This document shows positions 29,586 through 39,563 of a stretch of 64,000 nucleotides of DNA, one piece after another. Made by a program: the position numbers and the translations under genes. The notes under the pieces were generated by a model. That model was given only the letters and a program-made list of their open reading frames with translations. It did not search any database and was not told where the DNA came from. Within the stretch, counting starts at the first letter, position 1. Each line of letters begins with the position of its first letter. The stretch comes from Alteromonas sp. V450 (GTDB lineage Bacteria > Pseudomonadota > Gammaproteobacteria > Enterobacterales > Alteromonadaceae): NCBI RefSeq assembly GCF_001885075.1, contig NZ_MODU01000004.1:806001-870000 (forward strand), written 5' to 3'.

Positions 29586-31175
29586 GTGTTAACTAAAGAA
29601 ATTTTACAAGCATTGAAATCATATGCTGAGTCAATGCAAAAAGACGTAACCTTTGTCGTACAGACCGGTGAACATAGCAAGCGCGAAGAGCTTGTAACGT
29701 TTCTGTCCGACATTGCTTCAGTAAGCGAAAAATTAAAAGTAGAAGAGCGTGAAACAAACGGCGAACTGCGCAGTGCTATCAGCTTCCTATTAGAAGCTGA
29801 CGGCGAAGATACGGGAATTCGCTTTTCTGGTATCCCTGGTGGCCACGAGTTTAACTCTCTTGTACTTGCCATGCTGCACGCAGCGGGCACTGAACTTAAG
29901 CTAGATGATAGTGTTAAGTCGATGGTGAAAGCCGTAAATGAACCACTTAATTTTGAAGTATTTATTAGCTTGAGCTGCCACAATTGCCCAGAAGTCGTCC
30001 AAGCGCTAAATCAATTTGCATTGATTAACCCTAATATCAAGACCGAAATGATTGACGGCGGGTTATACCAAAATCTAATTCAAGAGCGCGACATTCAAGG
30101 TGTGCCTAGTGTATATCTTAATGGCGAGCTATTTGCGAATGGTAAAGTTGATGCTTCAGTACTGATAAACAAGCTCATTGAACGTGACCCAAGCCTTAAA
30201 GAAGCAAACAAAGGCGATGCGTTGCCGCTTCAGGACGTTACTGTTATTGGCGGTGGCCCGGCGGGCGTTGCTTCTGCAATTTATAGCGCGCGTAAGGGCC
30301 TTAAGGTAGCCATTGTTGCCGAAACCTTTGGCGGCCAAGTTAAAGATACAATGGGCATTGAGAACTTAATCTCCGTACCTAAAACAACAGGCCCTGAGCT
30401 TGTAGGTAACCTAATGGAGCACGTGCGCGATTACGATATTACGCTTAAAGAGCACGTACGTGTTGATAGTATTGAGAAAGGCAACATCAAGACCATTACG
30501 CTGTCTTCTGGTGAACAGATCCGCACACGCACAGTTATTGTAGCGACGGGGGCGCGTTGGAGAGAACTTGGTGTTCCAGGGGAAAAAGAAAACATCGGTA
30601 ATGGCGTAGCATACTGCCCACACTGCGACGGCCCGTTCTTTAAAGGTAAAGACGTAGCGGTAATTGGCGGCGGTAACTCAGGGATCGAAGCGGCACTTGA
30701 CCTTGCAGGCATTGTGAAATCGGTGACAGTATTTGAATTTATGCCAGAACTTAAAGCAGATAAGGTACTTATTGACCAAGCTGAAAAGCGTGACAATATT
30801 ACTATTATCAAGAATGCGGCAACACGCCAAATTACTGCTCAAAATGGCAAAGTTAACGCTATTGAATACCAAGACCGTTCAACTAACGAAGTACACACTC
30901 GTGAACTCGCTGGTGTATTCGTTCAAATTGGACTTGTGCCTAACAGCCAGTTCATGAAAGGCACGGTTGACATGACACAATATGGTGAAATTATCGTTGA
31001 TACTAAGTGTCACACGTCTGAACCCGGCATTTTTGCTGCCGGTGACGTTACGACAGTTCCATATAAGCAAATAGTGATTTCAATGGGTGAGGGCGCGAAA
31101 GCTTCGCTTGCTGCATTTGAATACTTATTAAGTCATGAAGTTGTAGAGTCGGAACTGGACAATGAAGCGGCATAG
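29586..31175 (+). CDS. ahpF: Alkyl hydroperoxide reductase subunit F
   Basis: A 529-residue flavoprotein disulfide reductase that uses NAD(P)H to re-reduce AhpC. The N-terminal double-thioredoxin-fold domain (about 1-195) has the CHNC redox pair. The FAD site GGGPAGVAS lies near 221, the NAD site GGGNSGIEA near 362, and the second redox pair CPHC near 347. A conserved C-terminal FAD motif GIFAAGDVT follows. It is separated from ahpC by a 180-base gap with a hairpin and probably shares its promoter. A strong terminator follows. Confidence 0.97.
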   Translation: MLTKEILQALKSYAESMQKDVTFVVQTGEHSKREELVTFLSDIASVSEKLKVEERETNGELRSAISFLLEADGEDTGIRFSGIPGGHEFNSLVLAMLHAAGTELKLDDSVKSMVKAVNEPLNFEVFISLSCHNCPEVVQALNQFALINPNIKTEMIDGGLYQNLIQERDIQGVPSVYLNGELFANGKVDASVLINKLIERDPSLKEANKGDALPLQDVTVIGGGPAGVASAIYSARKGLKVAIVAETFGGQVKDTMGIENLISVPKTTGPELVGNLMEHVRDYDITLKEHVRVDSIEKGNIKTITLSSGEQIRTRTVIVATGARWRELGVPGEKENIGNGVAYCPHCDGPFFKGKDVAVIGGGNSGIEAALDLAGIVKSVTVFEFMPELKADKVLIDQAEKRDNITIIKNAATRQITAQNGKVNAIEYQDRSTNEVHTRELAGVFVQIGLVPNSQFMKGTVDMTQYGEIIVDTKCHTSEPGIFAAGDVTTVPYKQIVISMGEGAKASLAAFEYLLSHEVVESELDNEAA

Positions 31176-31203
31176 CTATTAGTTTATCGTTTCAGATAAC
31201 CTT

Positions 31204-31241
31204 AAAAAGCCGAACTAACCATGTTAGTTCGGCTTTTTTAT
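31204..31241 (+). terminator. Intrinsic terminator of ahpCF
   Basis: AAAAAGCCGAACTAAC pairs over 16 bases with its complement around CAT and ends in a T run. Confidence 0.96.
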
Positions 31242-31310
31242 TTCGGTATACACTGACTTTCACCAACAACGAACTTTATTACGGTTTCTTTCTTATTTTT
31301 TGATAATGTT

Positions 31311-31329
31311 AATGACACTGGTTATCATT
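31311..31329 (+). promoter_or_regulatory. Fur box upstream of the siderophore-receptor operon
   Basis: AATGACACTGGTTATCATT matches the 19-base Fur palindrome at about 16 positions, with a perfect right half. The preceding TGATAATGTTAAT (31301-31313) adds further Fur-type hexamers, so two dimers may bind. It lies 106 bases before the receptor start codon. Confidence 0.75.
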
Positions 31330-31434
31330 TGCGTGTGTATTTGATATATTAGACAAAAGTACTAATAAAATTATCAGTTCTTTTTATTCTTGAAATAGAC
31401 AAACTGACAAAATTAACCACAGAAAATACCTAAC

Positions 31435-33567
31435 ATGAATAAGAAAATGCTTAGTTTAGCGGTAACAGTTTCACTGTTCTCTTACGCACATGCGCAAGAA
31501 AATGAAAATGAAACTAGCGTATATGAACCTGATAAAAGTGTTGAAAAAATAGAGGTGCTCGGTACGCGATCACCTTTCGGCGCTACAAAATCCAACACGC
31601 CTATTGTTGAACTAGCGCGTACTATATCCATTGAAACGGCACTTGATCTAAAGCAAAAAGGCGTATTAAATCTTTCTCAATCTGCTACGTATATGGCGGG
31701 TGTAACGGGTGAGTCCTATGGATACGCCACTCGCGTCGATTCAATATCTTCGAGGGGACTGAGTATTCCGCGCTACCGTGACTCCATTCAAGAATTGTTT
31801 GGTAGCTATAATTCCACGCGTGCTGAAATCTACACTATGGAACAGGTTGAGTTACTCAAAGGACCAGCCTCTGTACTTTACGGACAAGGTTCCCCCGGCG
31901 GGATAATGAACTACGTGTCAAAAGCGCCGACATTGGGTAAAGGTAGTGAAGTTGTGTTGTCTTACGGAAACTTCGATCGCGCACAAGTAGGGTTGGATGT
32001 GAACGGTAGCCTATCGGAAGATGATAAATGGATGGGTCGGTTTGTTGGAATTTATCGCAATGCTGACTCTCAGGTTGACTACGTTAGCGATGACACGCAA
32101 GTACTAATGCCGTCACTTTCCTTTATGCCTTCAGACGATACCACGCTAACCCTTATCGGACTATTTCAAGATACTAATAGTGATACAGCTGCGCAGTTTA
32201 TTCCCGTAGAGGGCACGTTATTGCCTTTGGCTGACGGCACTTATTTACCTGATCAGGATGTTTACGCGGGCGAACCAGATTTTAATAAATTTGATACTAA
32301 GTCGAACCAGATTACCTTACTTGGCGAGCACTTAATTGACGATACAACGTCACTTTCATTTACCGCTTTATGGCGGGATGGCGAAGCAGACTATCACCAA
32401 GCTTGGCCAACTTTTACAGGTAGTACTCGCTATCTGAATGCTTTTGTAGGAGCACCCGTGGCGCCCACCGATACTTTTGTTCCCAGAACATTCTATCAAG
32501 CAGACAATACCTTCAGCCAACACGCCTTTGATGTTCGCCTGAACAAGCGCTTTTCAACAGGCTCCTTAGAACACGAGCTATTGGCGGGTGTCCAATACCA
32601 AAATGTAAAAACGGACGCTAACTCTGCTTATTATGCCGGTGGTGGTGTCTTGCAAGGTGACTTTAGATACATTTTAGATTTGGCCAACCCTGTTTATACG
32701 GGCGCGCCAGAACAGTCGGTATTCGATGCAATCTATAATGACGCGCCCGAACAAACTGTTACAGACAAAGGTCTTTATATATCAGACCAGGTTTCGTACA
32801 AGAACTGGAGAATGACATTGGGCTTGCGTCACGATCGCGTAGACAACGATACTGGCGTGACAGAGCAAGATGACACGCAAACATCTTACTCAGCCGGAAT
32901 TTTGTACCGATTTGATAACGGTATCTCACCTTACCTTAGTTACGCTGAGTCGTTTGAGACAGTAGTGGGTTTAGATAATAATAATAGACAGCTTAAGCCA
33001 GAAGAAGGCCGTCAATATGAGGCAGGAATTAAGTATGAACTATCGTCATTTCCTGGTTTTATCACGCTGGCCTATTACGATATTGAAGTGTCTAATCTTC
33101 CTAATCCAAATGGATTACCAGACGAAGCGGAGCAACAGCAAGGCGTTGCGTCTATAGAAGGTGTTGAGTTGGAGGGGCGGGTAAACTTTGGCCAGGTAGC
33201 AGTGCAATTTGCTGCGTCAGTTATGGATGCAGAAGACCCTAATGGTTTCTCGCTGTCAGCGCAGCCAGATAGCAATGCGTCAATGTGGGTAACTTACTCA
33301 CCCCTTGAGCTGGAAGCGCTGACCGTAGGAACTGGTGTTCGCTACGTGGGAGAGTCTGTTTCTGAAAACGGTGTTATAAGATACGACACGCCTAGTTACA
33401 CCCTTGGCGATTTGATGATGTCGTATGCACTCTCAAACAATTTGAATGTGCAGCTGAACGTAAGAAATGTGACCGATAAAAAGTACCTCACCTCATGCTT
33501 ATTCAGAGGGGACTGTTTCCCTGGAGTACGCAGAACGGTAACCGCGTCGCTTACCTATTCGTTCTAA
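31435..33567 (+). CDS. TonB-dependent siderophore receptor
   Basis: A 710-residue outer-membrane receptor of the FhuA/FpvA type. A signal peptide (1-20, ending YAHA) is followed by a TonB-box-like EKIEVLGT near 37. The plug domain (about 50-165) has SRGLSIPRYRDSI and the conserved VELLKGPASVLYGQGSPGGIMN block, and a 22-strand-type barrel ends in SLTYSF. A short Cys pair, CLFRGDC, lies in the last loop. It imports ferric siderophores using TonB energy. The Fur box upstream and the two membrane-protein genes downstream, 9 and 10 bases apart, fit an iron-starvation operon. The siderophore type is not readable from sequence. Confidence 0.93.
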   Translation: MNKKMLSLAVTVSLFSYAHAQENENETSVYEPDKSVEKIEVLGTRSPFGATKSNTPIVELARTISIETALDLKQKGVLNLSQSATYMAGVTGESYGYATRVDSISSRGLSIPRYRDSIQELFGSYNSTRAEIYTMEQVELLKGPASVLYGQGSPGGIMNYVSKAPTLGKGSEVVLSYGNFDRAQVGLDVNGSLSEDDKWMGRFVGIYRNADSQVDYVSDDTQVLMPSLSFMPSDDTTLTLIGLFQDTNSDTAAQFIPVEGTLLPLADGTYLPDQDVYAGEPDFNKFDTKSNQITLLGEHLIDDTTSLSFTALWRDGEADYHQAWPTFTGSTRYLNAFVGAPVAPTDTFVPRTFYQADNTFSQHAFDVRLNKRFSTGSLEHELLAGVQYQNVKTDANSAYYAGGGVLQGDFRYILDLANPVYTGAPEQSVFDAIYNDAPEQTVTDKGLYISDQVSYKNWRMTLGLRHDRVDNDTGVTEQDDTQTSYSAGILYRFDNGISPYLSYAESFETVVGLDNNNRQLKPEEGRQYEAGIKYELSSFPGFITLAYYDIEVSNLPNPNGLPDEAEQQQGVASIEGVELEGRVNFGQVAVQFAASVMDAEDPNGFSLSAQPDSNASMWVTYSPLELEALTVGTGVRYVGESVSENGVIRYDTPSYTLGDLMMSYALSNNLNVQLNVRNVTDKKYLTSCLFRGDCFPGVRRTVTASLTYSF

Positions 33568-33576
33568 GGAGTTATC

Positions 33577-34113
33577 ATGCTTTCAGTTGCAGCGGGTGGG
33601 ATAACAATTGCAGCCCTAGGGATTATCTATAAAAGTTGGCGCGTTCAAGCGCCAGCTTTTCTCTACCTAGGTCTTGTCGTATGGCTGCTTTCAGCAGTGT
33701 GCTGGTCCTATGCCCAGGGGTGGGAGTTTGGCGTATTGTATGCGTTGTGTATTCCTTCCATATTGGTATGGCCATTCATTGCTTTTAACCAAACGCATTT
33801 ACCACAGCCTCAAAATACACCTCAGCCAAGGCGCTTCGACTTCTCGCGAGGTACCGTGTTGAAGAACATTGCAAACTACATAGTGGTGCTTGTTGTCCTG
33901 TTAGTTGTCAGTGTGTTACTCACGCTTGGAATATGTGCACTACTCCCGTTCTCAATTGCTGGTCAATTAGCTACAGCAACCGTGATTTTACCAATACTGT
34001 GGGGGCTTATTGTTTATCACTATTTTGCCACAGCCCACAAAATTAAAGTAACTGCTGGTTACGCGGTTTTATCTGCGTTGTGTCTACCAGTTGTTATTTT
34101 CTTACCCATGTAG
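33577..34113 (+). CDS. Membrane protein of the iron-uptake operon, DUF3325/DUF3649-like
   Basis: 178 residues with about five hydrophobic helices. The first half (about 1-75, with GLVVWLLSAVCWSYAQGWEFG) resembles the small DUF3325 proteins. The second half (about 90-178) resembles DUF3649 proteins. Both are often found between siderophore receptors and PepSY proteins. If both matches hold, this is a fusion of two normally separate genes. No function is known. GGAG lies upstream of ATG 33577, and the PepSY gene starts 10 bases after the stop. Confidence 0.7.
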   Translation: MLSVAAGGITIAALGIIYKSWRVQAPAFLYLGLVVWLLSAVCWSYAQGWEFGVLYALCIPSILVWPFIAFNQTHLPQPQNTPQPRRFDFSRGTVLKNIANYIVVLVVLLVVSVLLTLGICALLPFSIAGQLATATVILPILWGLIVYHYFATAHKIKVTAGYAVLSALCLPVVIFLPM

Positions 34114-34123
34114 GTGAATATCG

Positions 34124-35593
34124 ATGGATAAAGTTACAAAACAAAATGCATTAAATGCGCATACTTGGGTTGGTGTTTTTTTAAGTGTATTGCTTTTTTT
34201 AGTATGCCTTTCCGGCACCATTGCCGTTTTTCATTTAGAGTTCGAAAGGTGGGAGCAACCACACATTGAGGAAATGGAGAATGTAACGCCTGAAGCTATT
34301 GAAAAAGCCATGGCGACTTTTCTCGCTCAAAATACGCAAGAGTCTCATCACCTTTACGTGGTATTCCCTACTTCAGATATTCCACGGCTAGTTGTTGAAA
34401 ACGACCATGCCGCTTACTTTGCTGACAGCGATGGAAATTTATTAGAAAAAGAACGCGTTTCTTTTACACAGATGCTGGTGGACCTGCATTTGTATTTAAA
34501 TTTGCCGCATAGCTGGGGAATGATTTTAGTCAGCGCCCTTGGTGCCATTATCTGTACGTTGGTAATCACCGGAATTATCGCTCATAAGCGTATTGCCAAA
34601 GATGCATTTAAGCTTCGCAGGGGCGGAAATGGGCAGCAAGCACAAATTGATTTACACAATCGTTTTGGTCTGTGGGCCGCACCTTTTCATTTAGTTATAG
34701 GCATTACTGGTGCGTATTTCGGTATGGCGGGTATTATTTTGGTTGTGGTTGCTACGCTTAACTATGGCGGCGACCGAGATGCGGTAATTGACCAAATATT
34801 CACCCCTGATCCGGTATTGAACCCACAGCAGGGTGAGCCTGCTATTGGTAAAGCTTTTGCGCAAATGGAAACCTTAGCGCCTGAGAAGTCGCCAATTTTT
34901 TTAACGGTACACGAGGTGGGTAAGCCTGAACAGTTCATTGAAATTTACGCCAAAGCGCCAAATAGGATGATTTACGCAGAGGGATACCGTTTCGATACCG
35001 CAGGTAATTATATCGGAAACGCTGGTTACGAAGAGGGAGAGTGGGGAAAACAGTTGATATGGGCGATGTATCGGCTGCATTTTGGTGACTTTGCAGGCTT
35101 AACCAGCAAGTGGTTCTATTTTGTACTTGGGGTAATGCTCACCATGCTGTGTGTCTCTGGAATGGAGATTTGGCTATCTAAAAAAGCACATCCACCTTTA
35201 GCAAGCAGACTTTGGTACGCAGTAGTGTGGGGGAGTGTAAGCGCCTTGTCATTAACCGCTGTAGCCGATATGTTTTTTACCGGATCACTCATCGTTGTTT
35301 TTTGGTGCCTGATGTTGATTAATATTATTGTCACGGCCGCAGTACAGTCACTAACAAAGCCTGTTTGGTTGTTCATATCGGGTGTAAGCGTGGTTATATT
35401 GTTAGCGACATATGCCGCTGTGCATCAAGGCGCCACACTTAACGTTGCTTCTCTTCAGTTGAACATACCTATGGTGTTGTACGCTGTGTGGAGTTTACAT
35501 CGCGGAAGTATTTTACTCCACCGCAGTAAGCGTGCCGGTGAAATGACTAAGAGAGAAACTCACAATGCGGTATGCGACGTTAAACCGACGTAA
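34124..35593 (+). CDS. PepSY-associated transmembrane-helix protein (putative iron-siderophore reductase)
   Basis: 489 residues. An N-terminal transmembrane helix (about 15-38) is followed by a periplasmic PepSY-like part, a helix near 135-155, another near 185-215, a larger periplasmic loop, and about four C-terminal helices. Conserved histidines flank the helices (NAHTWVGV, HLYLNLPHSWG, LHNRFGLWAAPFHL, RLHFGDF), as in members proposed to hold haem and reduce ferric-siderophore iron at the inner membrane. It is the third gene behind the Fur box. The reductase role comes from the family and context, not from this sequence. Confidence 0.85.
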   Translation: MDKVTKQNALNAHTWVGVFLSVLLFLVCLSGTIAVFHLEFERWEQPHIEEMENVTPEAIEKAMATFLAQNTQESHHLYVVFPTSDIPRLVVENDHAAYFADSDGNLLEKERVSFTQMLVDLHLYLNLPHSWGMILVSALGAIICTLVITGIIAHKRIAKDAFKLRRGGNGQQAQIDLHNRFGLWAAPFHLVIGITGAYFGMAGIILVVVATLNYGGDRDAVIDQIFTPDPVLNPQQGEPAIGKAFAQMETLAPEKSPIFLTVHEVGKPEQFIEIYAKAPNRMIYAEGYRFDTAGNYIGNAGYEEGEWGKQLIWAMYRLHFGDFAGLTSKWFYFVLGVMLTMLCVSGMEIWLSKKAHPPLASRLWYAVVWGSVSALSLTAVADMFFTGSLIVVFWCLMLINIIVTAAVQSLTKPVWLFISGVSVVILLATYAAVHQGATLNVASLQLNIPMVLYAVWSLHRGSILLHRSKRAGEMTKRETHNAVCDVKPT

Positions 35594-35601
35594 ACTGTTA
35601 G

Positions 35602-35634
35602 GCGAAGAGAGTGTGGTGAACAAACTCTCTTCGC
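35602..35634. repeat. Perfect inverted repeat after the iron operon
   Basis: GCGAAGAGAGT (35602-35612) and ACTCTCTTCGC (35624-35634) form an 11-bp stem 8 bases after the PepSY gene stop. The flanking A run lies on the wrong side for a plus-strand terminator, so this is a hairpin without a U tail on either strand. Confidence 0.7.
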
Positions 35635-35662
35635 AAAAAATAAAAATTCAACTGACAAAATC

Positions 35663-35854
35663 TTAGTTACGTTTCTTTGTTTTCCATGTACCACCGTATT
35701 GATAGGTACAGTTAGAAGCTGCAATCGTTTGGCACGATTTACAGACTAAACGCCACTGGATCGTCTGTTGCGTCTTTACCCTAAAAAGCTGATGCGACGC
35801 GATACCACAGTCGTCGCACGGTTTAGGTGACCTGATCCTGCTTGATTTGCCCAC
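35663..35854 (-). CDS. Small zinc-ribbon protein
   Basis: 63 residues with two CxxC pairs (CDDC and CKSC) about 30 residues apart, as in a zinc ribbon, and a basic tail (TWKTKKRN). I do not recognise the family. The start is taken as GTG 35854 because AAGGG lies 8 bases upstream; the frame stays open to a further GTG at 35890. It lies just downstream of the Coq7-like gene on the same strand, 59 bases away, and may be co-transcribed with it. Confidence 0.55.
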   Translation of the reverse strand: MGKSSRIRSPKPCDDCGIASHQLFRVKTQQTIQWRLVCKSCQTIAASNCTYQYGGTWKTKKRN

Positions 35855-35913
35855 CTTGTCATTCCCTTTTTTAACTAAACATGAGCGCACTTAATACGCG
35901 TACATTTTTCAAT

Positions 35914-36492
35914 TTAAAGATGTTCTGCAAACCTTACCGCCAAGGACGAACCTATCGCCAACCCTCGACCCCAGCATTTCATTGCTAGATTGGGTGAGCA
36001 TGTAACCTTAGCCCGTGCATCATCCCTGTGTTGTTGCTCATCTTTTTGGCACAGTCTAAACAAATCGATGACATTAGGTGGCACGTTATGAAGGGATGAA
36101 AGTCGTTGGCACTGATTTTCATAATGCTCGTCAACGAACTGCTCGACACAGTATACTGTGTAAAAAAAGCTGTTCTTCCCAAACATTCTTGGCAAAAAAC
36201 CAGTTACAAAGCCCGCGGCTATCCAAAGAGGAAGCAGTATACTTCCTCTGAACTGAGGCATTTCATTTTCAAAAATAGCAAGGTGCTGTTTTTCGGTATG
36301 AAGATGCTCGCATATAAACGCATACGACTCGCTGTTTGATTTAGCAGGTCTAACCACGTTTAGAATAAACTCGGCAAACAACGCACCGCGATAAATGTAC
36401 ACAGCACCCGTTTCTCCGGCGTGGCTTGCCCGAATTTCTCTATCGACATCTTTTGATAAACATTCGCCTGCGCGATTAGAGTAATAAGACAT
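35914..36492 (-). CDS. Coq7-like demethoxyubiquinone hydroxylase
   Basis: A 192-residue di-iron carboxylate protein. The iron ligands are visible as E in the first helix (DREIRASHAGETGAV), HTEKQH, VEQFVDEHY and KDEQQHRDDA, that is two EXXH-type sets plus single glutamates. The hydrophobic segment LLPLWIAAGFVTGFLPRMFG would sit in the membrane. Coq7 (also written CoqF/UbiF-equivalent) hydroxylates demethoxyubiquinone in ubiquinone biosynthesis. The protein is shorter at its N terminus than many bacterial Coq7 proteins. Its length and neighbours leave open another di-iron hydroxylase role. Confidence 0.8.
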   Translation of the reverse strand: MSYYSNRAGECLSKDVDREIRASHAGETGAVYIYRGALFAEFILNVVRPAKSNSESYAFICEHLHTEKQHLAIFENEMPQFRGSILLPLWIAAGFVTGFLPRMFGKNSFFYTVYCVEQFVDEHYENQCQRLSSLHNVPPNVIDLFRLCQKDEQQHRDDARAKVTCSPNLAMKCWGRGLAIGSSLAVRFAEHL

Positions 36493-36663
36493 ACTACCTC
36501 CTGACGTTTATTGCTATAACGAGGTAGCGTTCAATAAGGATGAATGTTTACGAATTCGTAATTTAATCGCGAGTATTAATACAACATTGAGTAATGCTTA
36601 AAAGGTCACATTTTTTTCAAATCTTGCTACTGTAGTCTTTTCGTTCAATATCACGGAGCTAAT

Positions 36664-37749
36664 GTGAAAATTGTATGGCTGGTTGTCTGCGGCGTTGTGA
36701 CTTATCTTTCGTTTGCACCTGTGCCCATTACCCCAAGTTATTGGAGCGCGCCATCAAACAAAGGTTTAGTAGGTGACTTTGCTGAAAATAGCGCGCTGAC
36801 AGCGCTTTCAACTATCAACATTGACGGGCAATTGGGACCCGAGGACTTTGCAATTGATGACAATGGCGTCATCGCCACTTCAAGTCATTCTGGTTATATA
36901 CTGCGCAAAAAGCCGCAAGATAAGAATTTTAAGCGGTGGATAAATACGGGGGGCCGTCCTTTAGGTTTAGAGTACGACAAAAGTGGTAACTTACTCATTG
37001 CCGATGCGTTTCTGGGGTTATTGAAAGCAAATCCGAAAGGGGAAATTACCGTTTTAAGCAATAGTGTTGATGGAACGCCAATTGTATTCGCTGATGACGT
37101 TGATGTTGCCTCAAATGGAATAATTTACTTTACCGATGCTACTACGAAGTTTTCTGCAAAACAGTATGGTGGCACCCTTCAAGCAAGCATGCTAGAAATA
37201 TTCGAACACCAAGGAAATGGAAGGCTCTTAGCATTTGATCCAAACACCAGTCATACTGAAATCCTTATAGATGGGTTGGTCTTTGCCAACGGTGTAGCTG
37301 TGTCCCACGATGAACGCTCAGTATTGGTAAACGAGACCGGTAATTATCGAATATTGCGCTATTATTTAAACGGAGATAAAAAGGGAAGCGTTGATGTATT
37401 TTTGGATAATTTACCCGGTTTTCCTGATAATATCAGCGCTACAGGCTCAAACGAATATTTCATTGGCCTAGCGTCCGAGCGATCAGCGCTCGTTGATGCA
37501 CTTTCAGCTACACCAATGTTGAGAGCGATGATACAGCGGTTGCCCCAATTTTTTCGTCCCACTGCTAGCGCTTATGGCCACTTAATAAAAGTTAATGAAA
37601 GCGGCAAAATTACGCTTAATGCTCAAGATCCCCAAGGAAATTTTAGCTTTGTTACAGGTGCCATAGAAACCAATGATGGCATTTATGTTAGCAGTCTCAC
37701 TGCCAATGCTGTGGGCTTTTTAAAAAAGAAAGAAGATGAAGCATTTTAA
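36664..37749 (+). CDS. Strictosidine-synthase/SMP-30-like six-bladed propeller protein
   Basis: 361 residues. An N-terminal hydrophobic segment acts as signal anchor (1-18), followed by a six-bladed beta-propeller (about 55-355). Family motifs are GRPLGLEYD, ADAFLGLLK, DDVDVASNGIIYFTDAT, FANGVAVSHDERSVLVNE and GFPDNIS. This group (strictosidine synthase, APMAP, arylesterase-like) contains calcium-dependent hydrolases and lactonases acting in the periplasm or membrane. The substrate is unknown. The start is GTG 36664, with GGAG 6 bases upstream. It is a single gene by spacing. Confidence 0.85.
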   Translation: MKIVWLVVCGVVTYLSFAPVPITPSYWSAPSNKGLVGDFAENSALTALSTINIDGQLGPEDFAIDDNGVIATSSHSGYILRKKPQDKNFKRWINTGGRPLGLEYDKSGNLLIADAFLGLLKANPKGEITVLSNSVDGTPIVFADDVDVASNGIIYFTDATTKFSAKQYGGTLQASMLEIFEHQGNGRLLAFDPNTSHTEILIDGLVFANGVAVSHDERSVLVNETGNYRILRYYLNGDKKGSVDVFLDNLPGFPDNISATGSNEYFIGLASERSALVDALSATPMLRAMIQRLPQFFRPTASAYGHLIKVNESGKITLNAQDPQGNFSFVTGAIETNDGIYVSSLTANAVGFLKKKEDEAF

Positions 37750-37892
37750 TGGACATTGCGCTTCTAAAATGTAACTCACCTTAACATTTTGAAACATTTT
37801 AAAAATGTGTAATGTGGTTAGAGTAATATCAATGTGGCAATATCATCAAATAACAACCATATTAAGCGCTAGTAGTAAAAAAGGATACCCCA

Positions 37893-39563
37893 ATGAAAAG
37901 CATGTATAAGTATTCATGTGTAGCCATGGCTGTCACACTGTCATTATTGACCGGCTGTGGAGGCGGTGGCGGCAGTTCTGTGACGCCTACACCTACTAAT
38001 CCACCTGTTACGCCGACGCCTCCAAGCGGTGAAGGTTCATCGTGGGAACCAGGGGTATATGAACCTCAATCTGAATTTATCGCCAAGTGTGAGACACCAC
38101 GCTCGGGTATCGATCCGTTCTCTGGTGAGGCTTATCCAGATACTCAAGGCACAGAAATGGACGAAAAACTGTGGCTACGCTCGTGGACCAACGATACATA
38201 CCTTTGGTATGACGAAGTCGCAGACAACGATCCTGCGGACTTTTCGGTTCTAGCGTATTTCGATCAGCTAAAAACCAACGAGTTGACGCCTAGCGGAACG
38301 CCTAAAGATAATTTTCACTTTTCACAAAATACTGCGGATTACAATGAGCTTTCGCAATCAGGGGTTTCTTCGGGTTATGGGTTCGAGTGGGAGTTTATCT
38401 CGACTGCACCTCCAAGAGAGCTTCTTGTTAGATTCACTCAGCCTGATTCGCCAGCAGCGCTTGCAAACGTTACTCGTGGCGCAAAACTGCTGAGCGTAAA
38501 TGGTGTTGATTTTGTGAACGACAACACCCAAGCGGGCGTCAATGCGATCAACGCGGGTTTGTTTCCAGACGAAGACGGCGAGACTAATGAGTTTAGCTTT
38601 GAACTTAACGACGGCACAACGTTGAATGCAAGCATTACATCGGGTGCAGTTAGCGTATCTCCTGTATTGAATGCAAGAGTATTGGATACAGCAAACGGTA
38701 AAACGGGTTATTTCCAATTCAACTCGTTCATTCGTACCGCTCAGGAAGGCTTGATCGACGCGTTTGACCTTTTTGTTGATGAAAATGTTACCGAGCTTGT
38801 GATCGACTTACGTTATAACGGTGGTGGTCTTCTAGCGATGGCTTCTCAGTTGTCGTATATGGTTGCGGGCCCCAATCAGACTAATGACGCAATTTTCGAA
38901 ACCTCGCGTTTCAATGACAAAAACCCCAACACCAACCCAGTGACTGGCTCTTCGTTAAGACCAACACCTTTTTACCGTAATGTTATCGACTACAACGCGG
39001 GCGTGCTTACGAATGAATTGCTTCCTGAACTATCGTTGACACGTGTTTACGTTATCACCACAGATTCAACGTGTTCTGCAAGCGAAGCACTAATGAATGG
39101 ATTGCGCGGTATAGATGTAGAAGTCGTGCAAATTGGTTCAACAACGTGCGGTAAGCCTTATGGCTTCTATCCTACTGATAACTGCGGTGAAACGTATTTT
39201 ACTATTCAGTTCCAAGGCGTTAACAATAAGGGCTTCGGCGATTACGCGGATGGTTTTATGCCATCAGCTGCTCCTAATTTTGACTTCGAATTGCCAGGGT
39301 GTGAAGTGGCGGACGATTTCTCTGCAGCTTTAGGTGAACCTGAAGAAGGTATGCTATCTGCGGCGCTGCAGTATTCTGCAACAGGAAGCTGTCCTGAAGT
39401 AGCGGCAACAAGCGCTGAGGCGGCTGACGTAAATGCGCTGCGTTCTTCTCAAGACAGTTTAGTCGGTGGAAGCTTGCTTTCAATCGACAACCCTAACGAA
39501 CGCAAAGATATGTTCATTTTGCACAATAAAATTAACCAGCCTGTGATTGAGGAACGCAAATAG
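37893..39563 (+). CDS. S41-family (C-terminal processing) peptidase lipoprotein
   Basis: 556 residues. A lipoprotein signal ends at LLTGC (lipid-modified C22) and is followed by a Gly run and a Pro/Thr-rich linker. A PDZ-like region (about 165-255, with SPAALANVTRGAKLLSVNG) precedes the S41 catalytic core (about 260-430). The core has LVIDLRYNGGG and the serine motif TCSASEAL near 394-400. A C-terminal helical tail follows. Members of the family are outer-membrane-anchored proteases acting on periplasmic or surface proteins. A small lipoprotein gene overlaps its stop codon by one base, so they are translationally coupled. Confidence 0.9.
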   Translation: MKSMYKYSCVAMAVTLSLLTGCGGGGGSSVTPTPTNPPVTPTPPSGEGSSWEPGVYEPQSEFIAKCETPRSGIDPFSGEAYPDTQGTEMDEKLWLRSWTNDTYLWYDEVADNDPADFSVLAYFDQLKTNELTPSGTPKDNFHFSQNTADYNELSQSGVSSGYGFEWEFISTAPPRELLVRFTQPDSPAALANVTRGAKLLSVNGVDFVNDNTQAGVNAINAGLFPDEDGETNEFSFELNDGTTLNASITSGAVSVSPVLNARVLDTANGKTGYFQFNSFIRTAQEGLIDAFDLFVDENVTELVIDLRYNGGGLLAMASQLSYMVAGPNQTNDAIFETSRFNDKNPNTNPVTGSSLRPTPFYRNVIDYNAGVLTNELLPELSLTRVYVITTDSTCSASEALMNGLRGIDVEVVQIGSTTCGKPYGFYPTDNCGETYFTIQFQGVNNKGFGDYADGFMPSAAPNFDFELPGCEVADDFSAALGEPEEGMLSAALQYSATGSCPEVAATSAEAADVNALRSSQDSLVGGSLLSIDNPNERKDMFILHNKINQPVIEERK

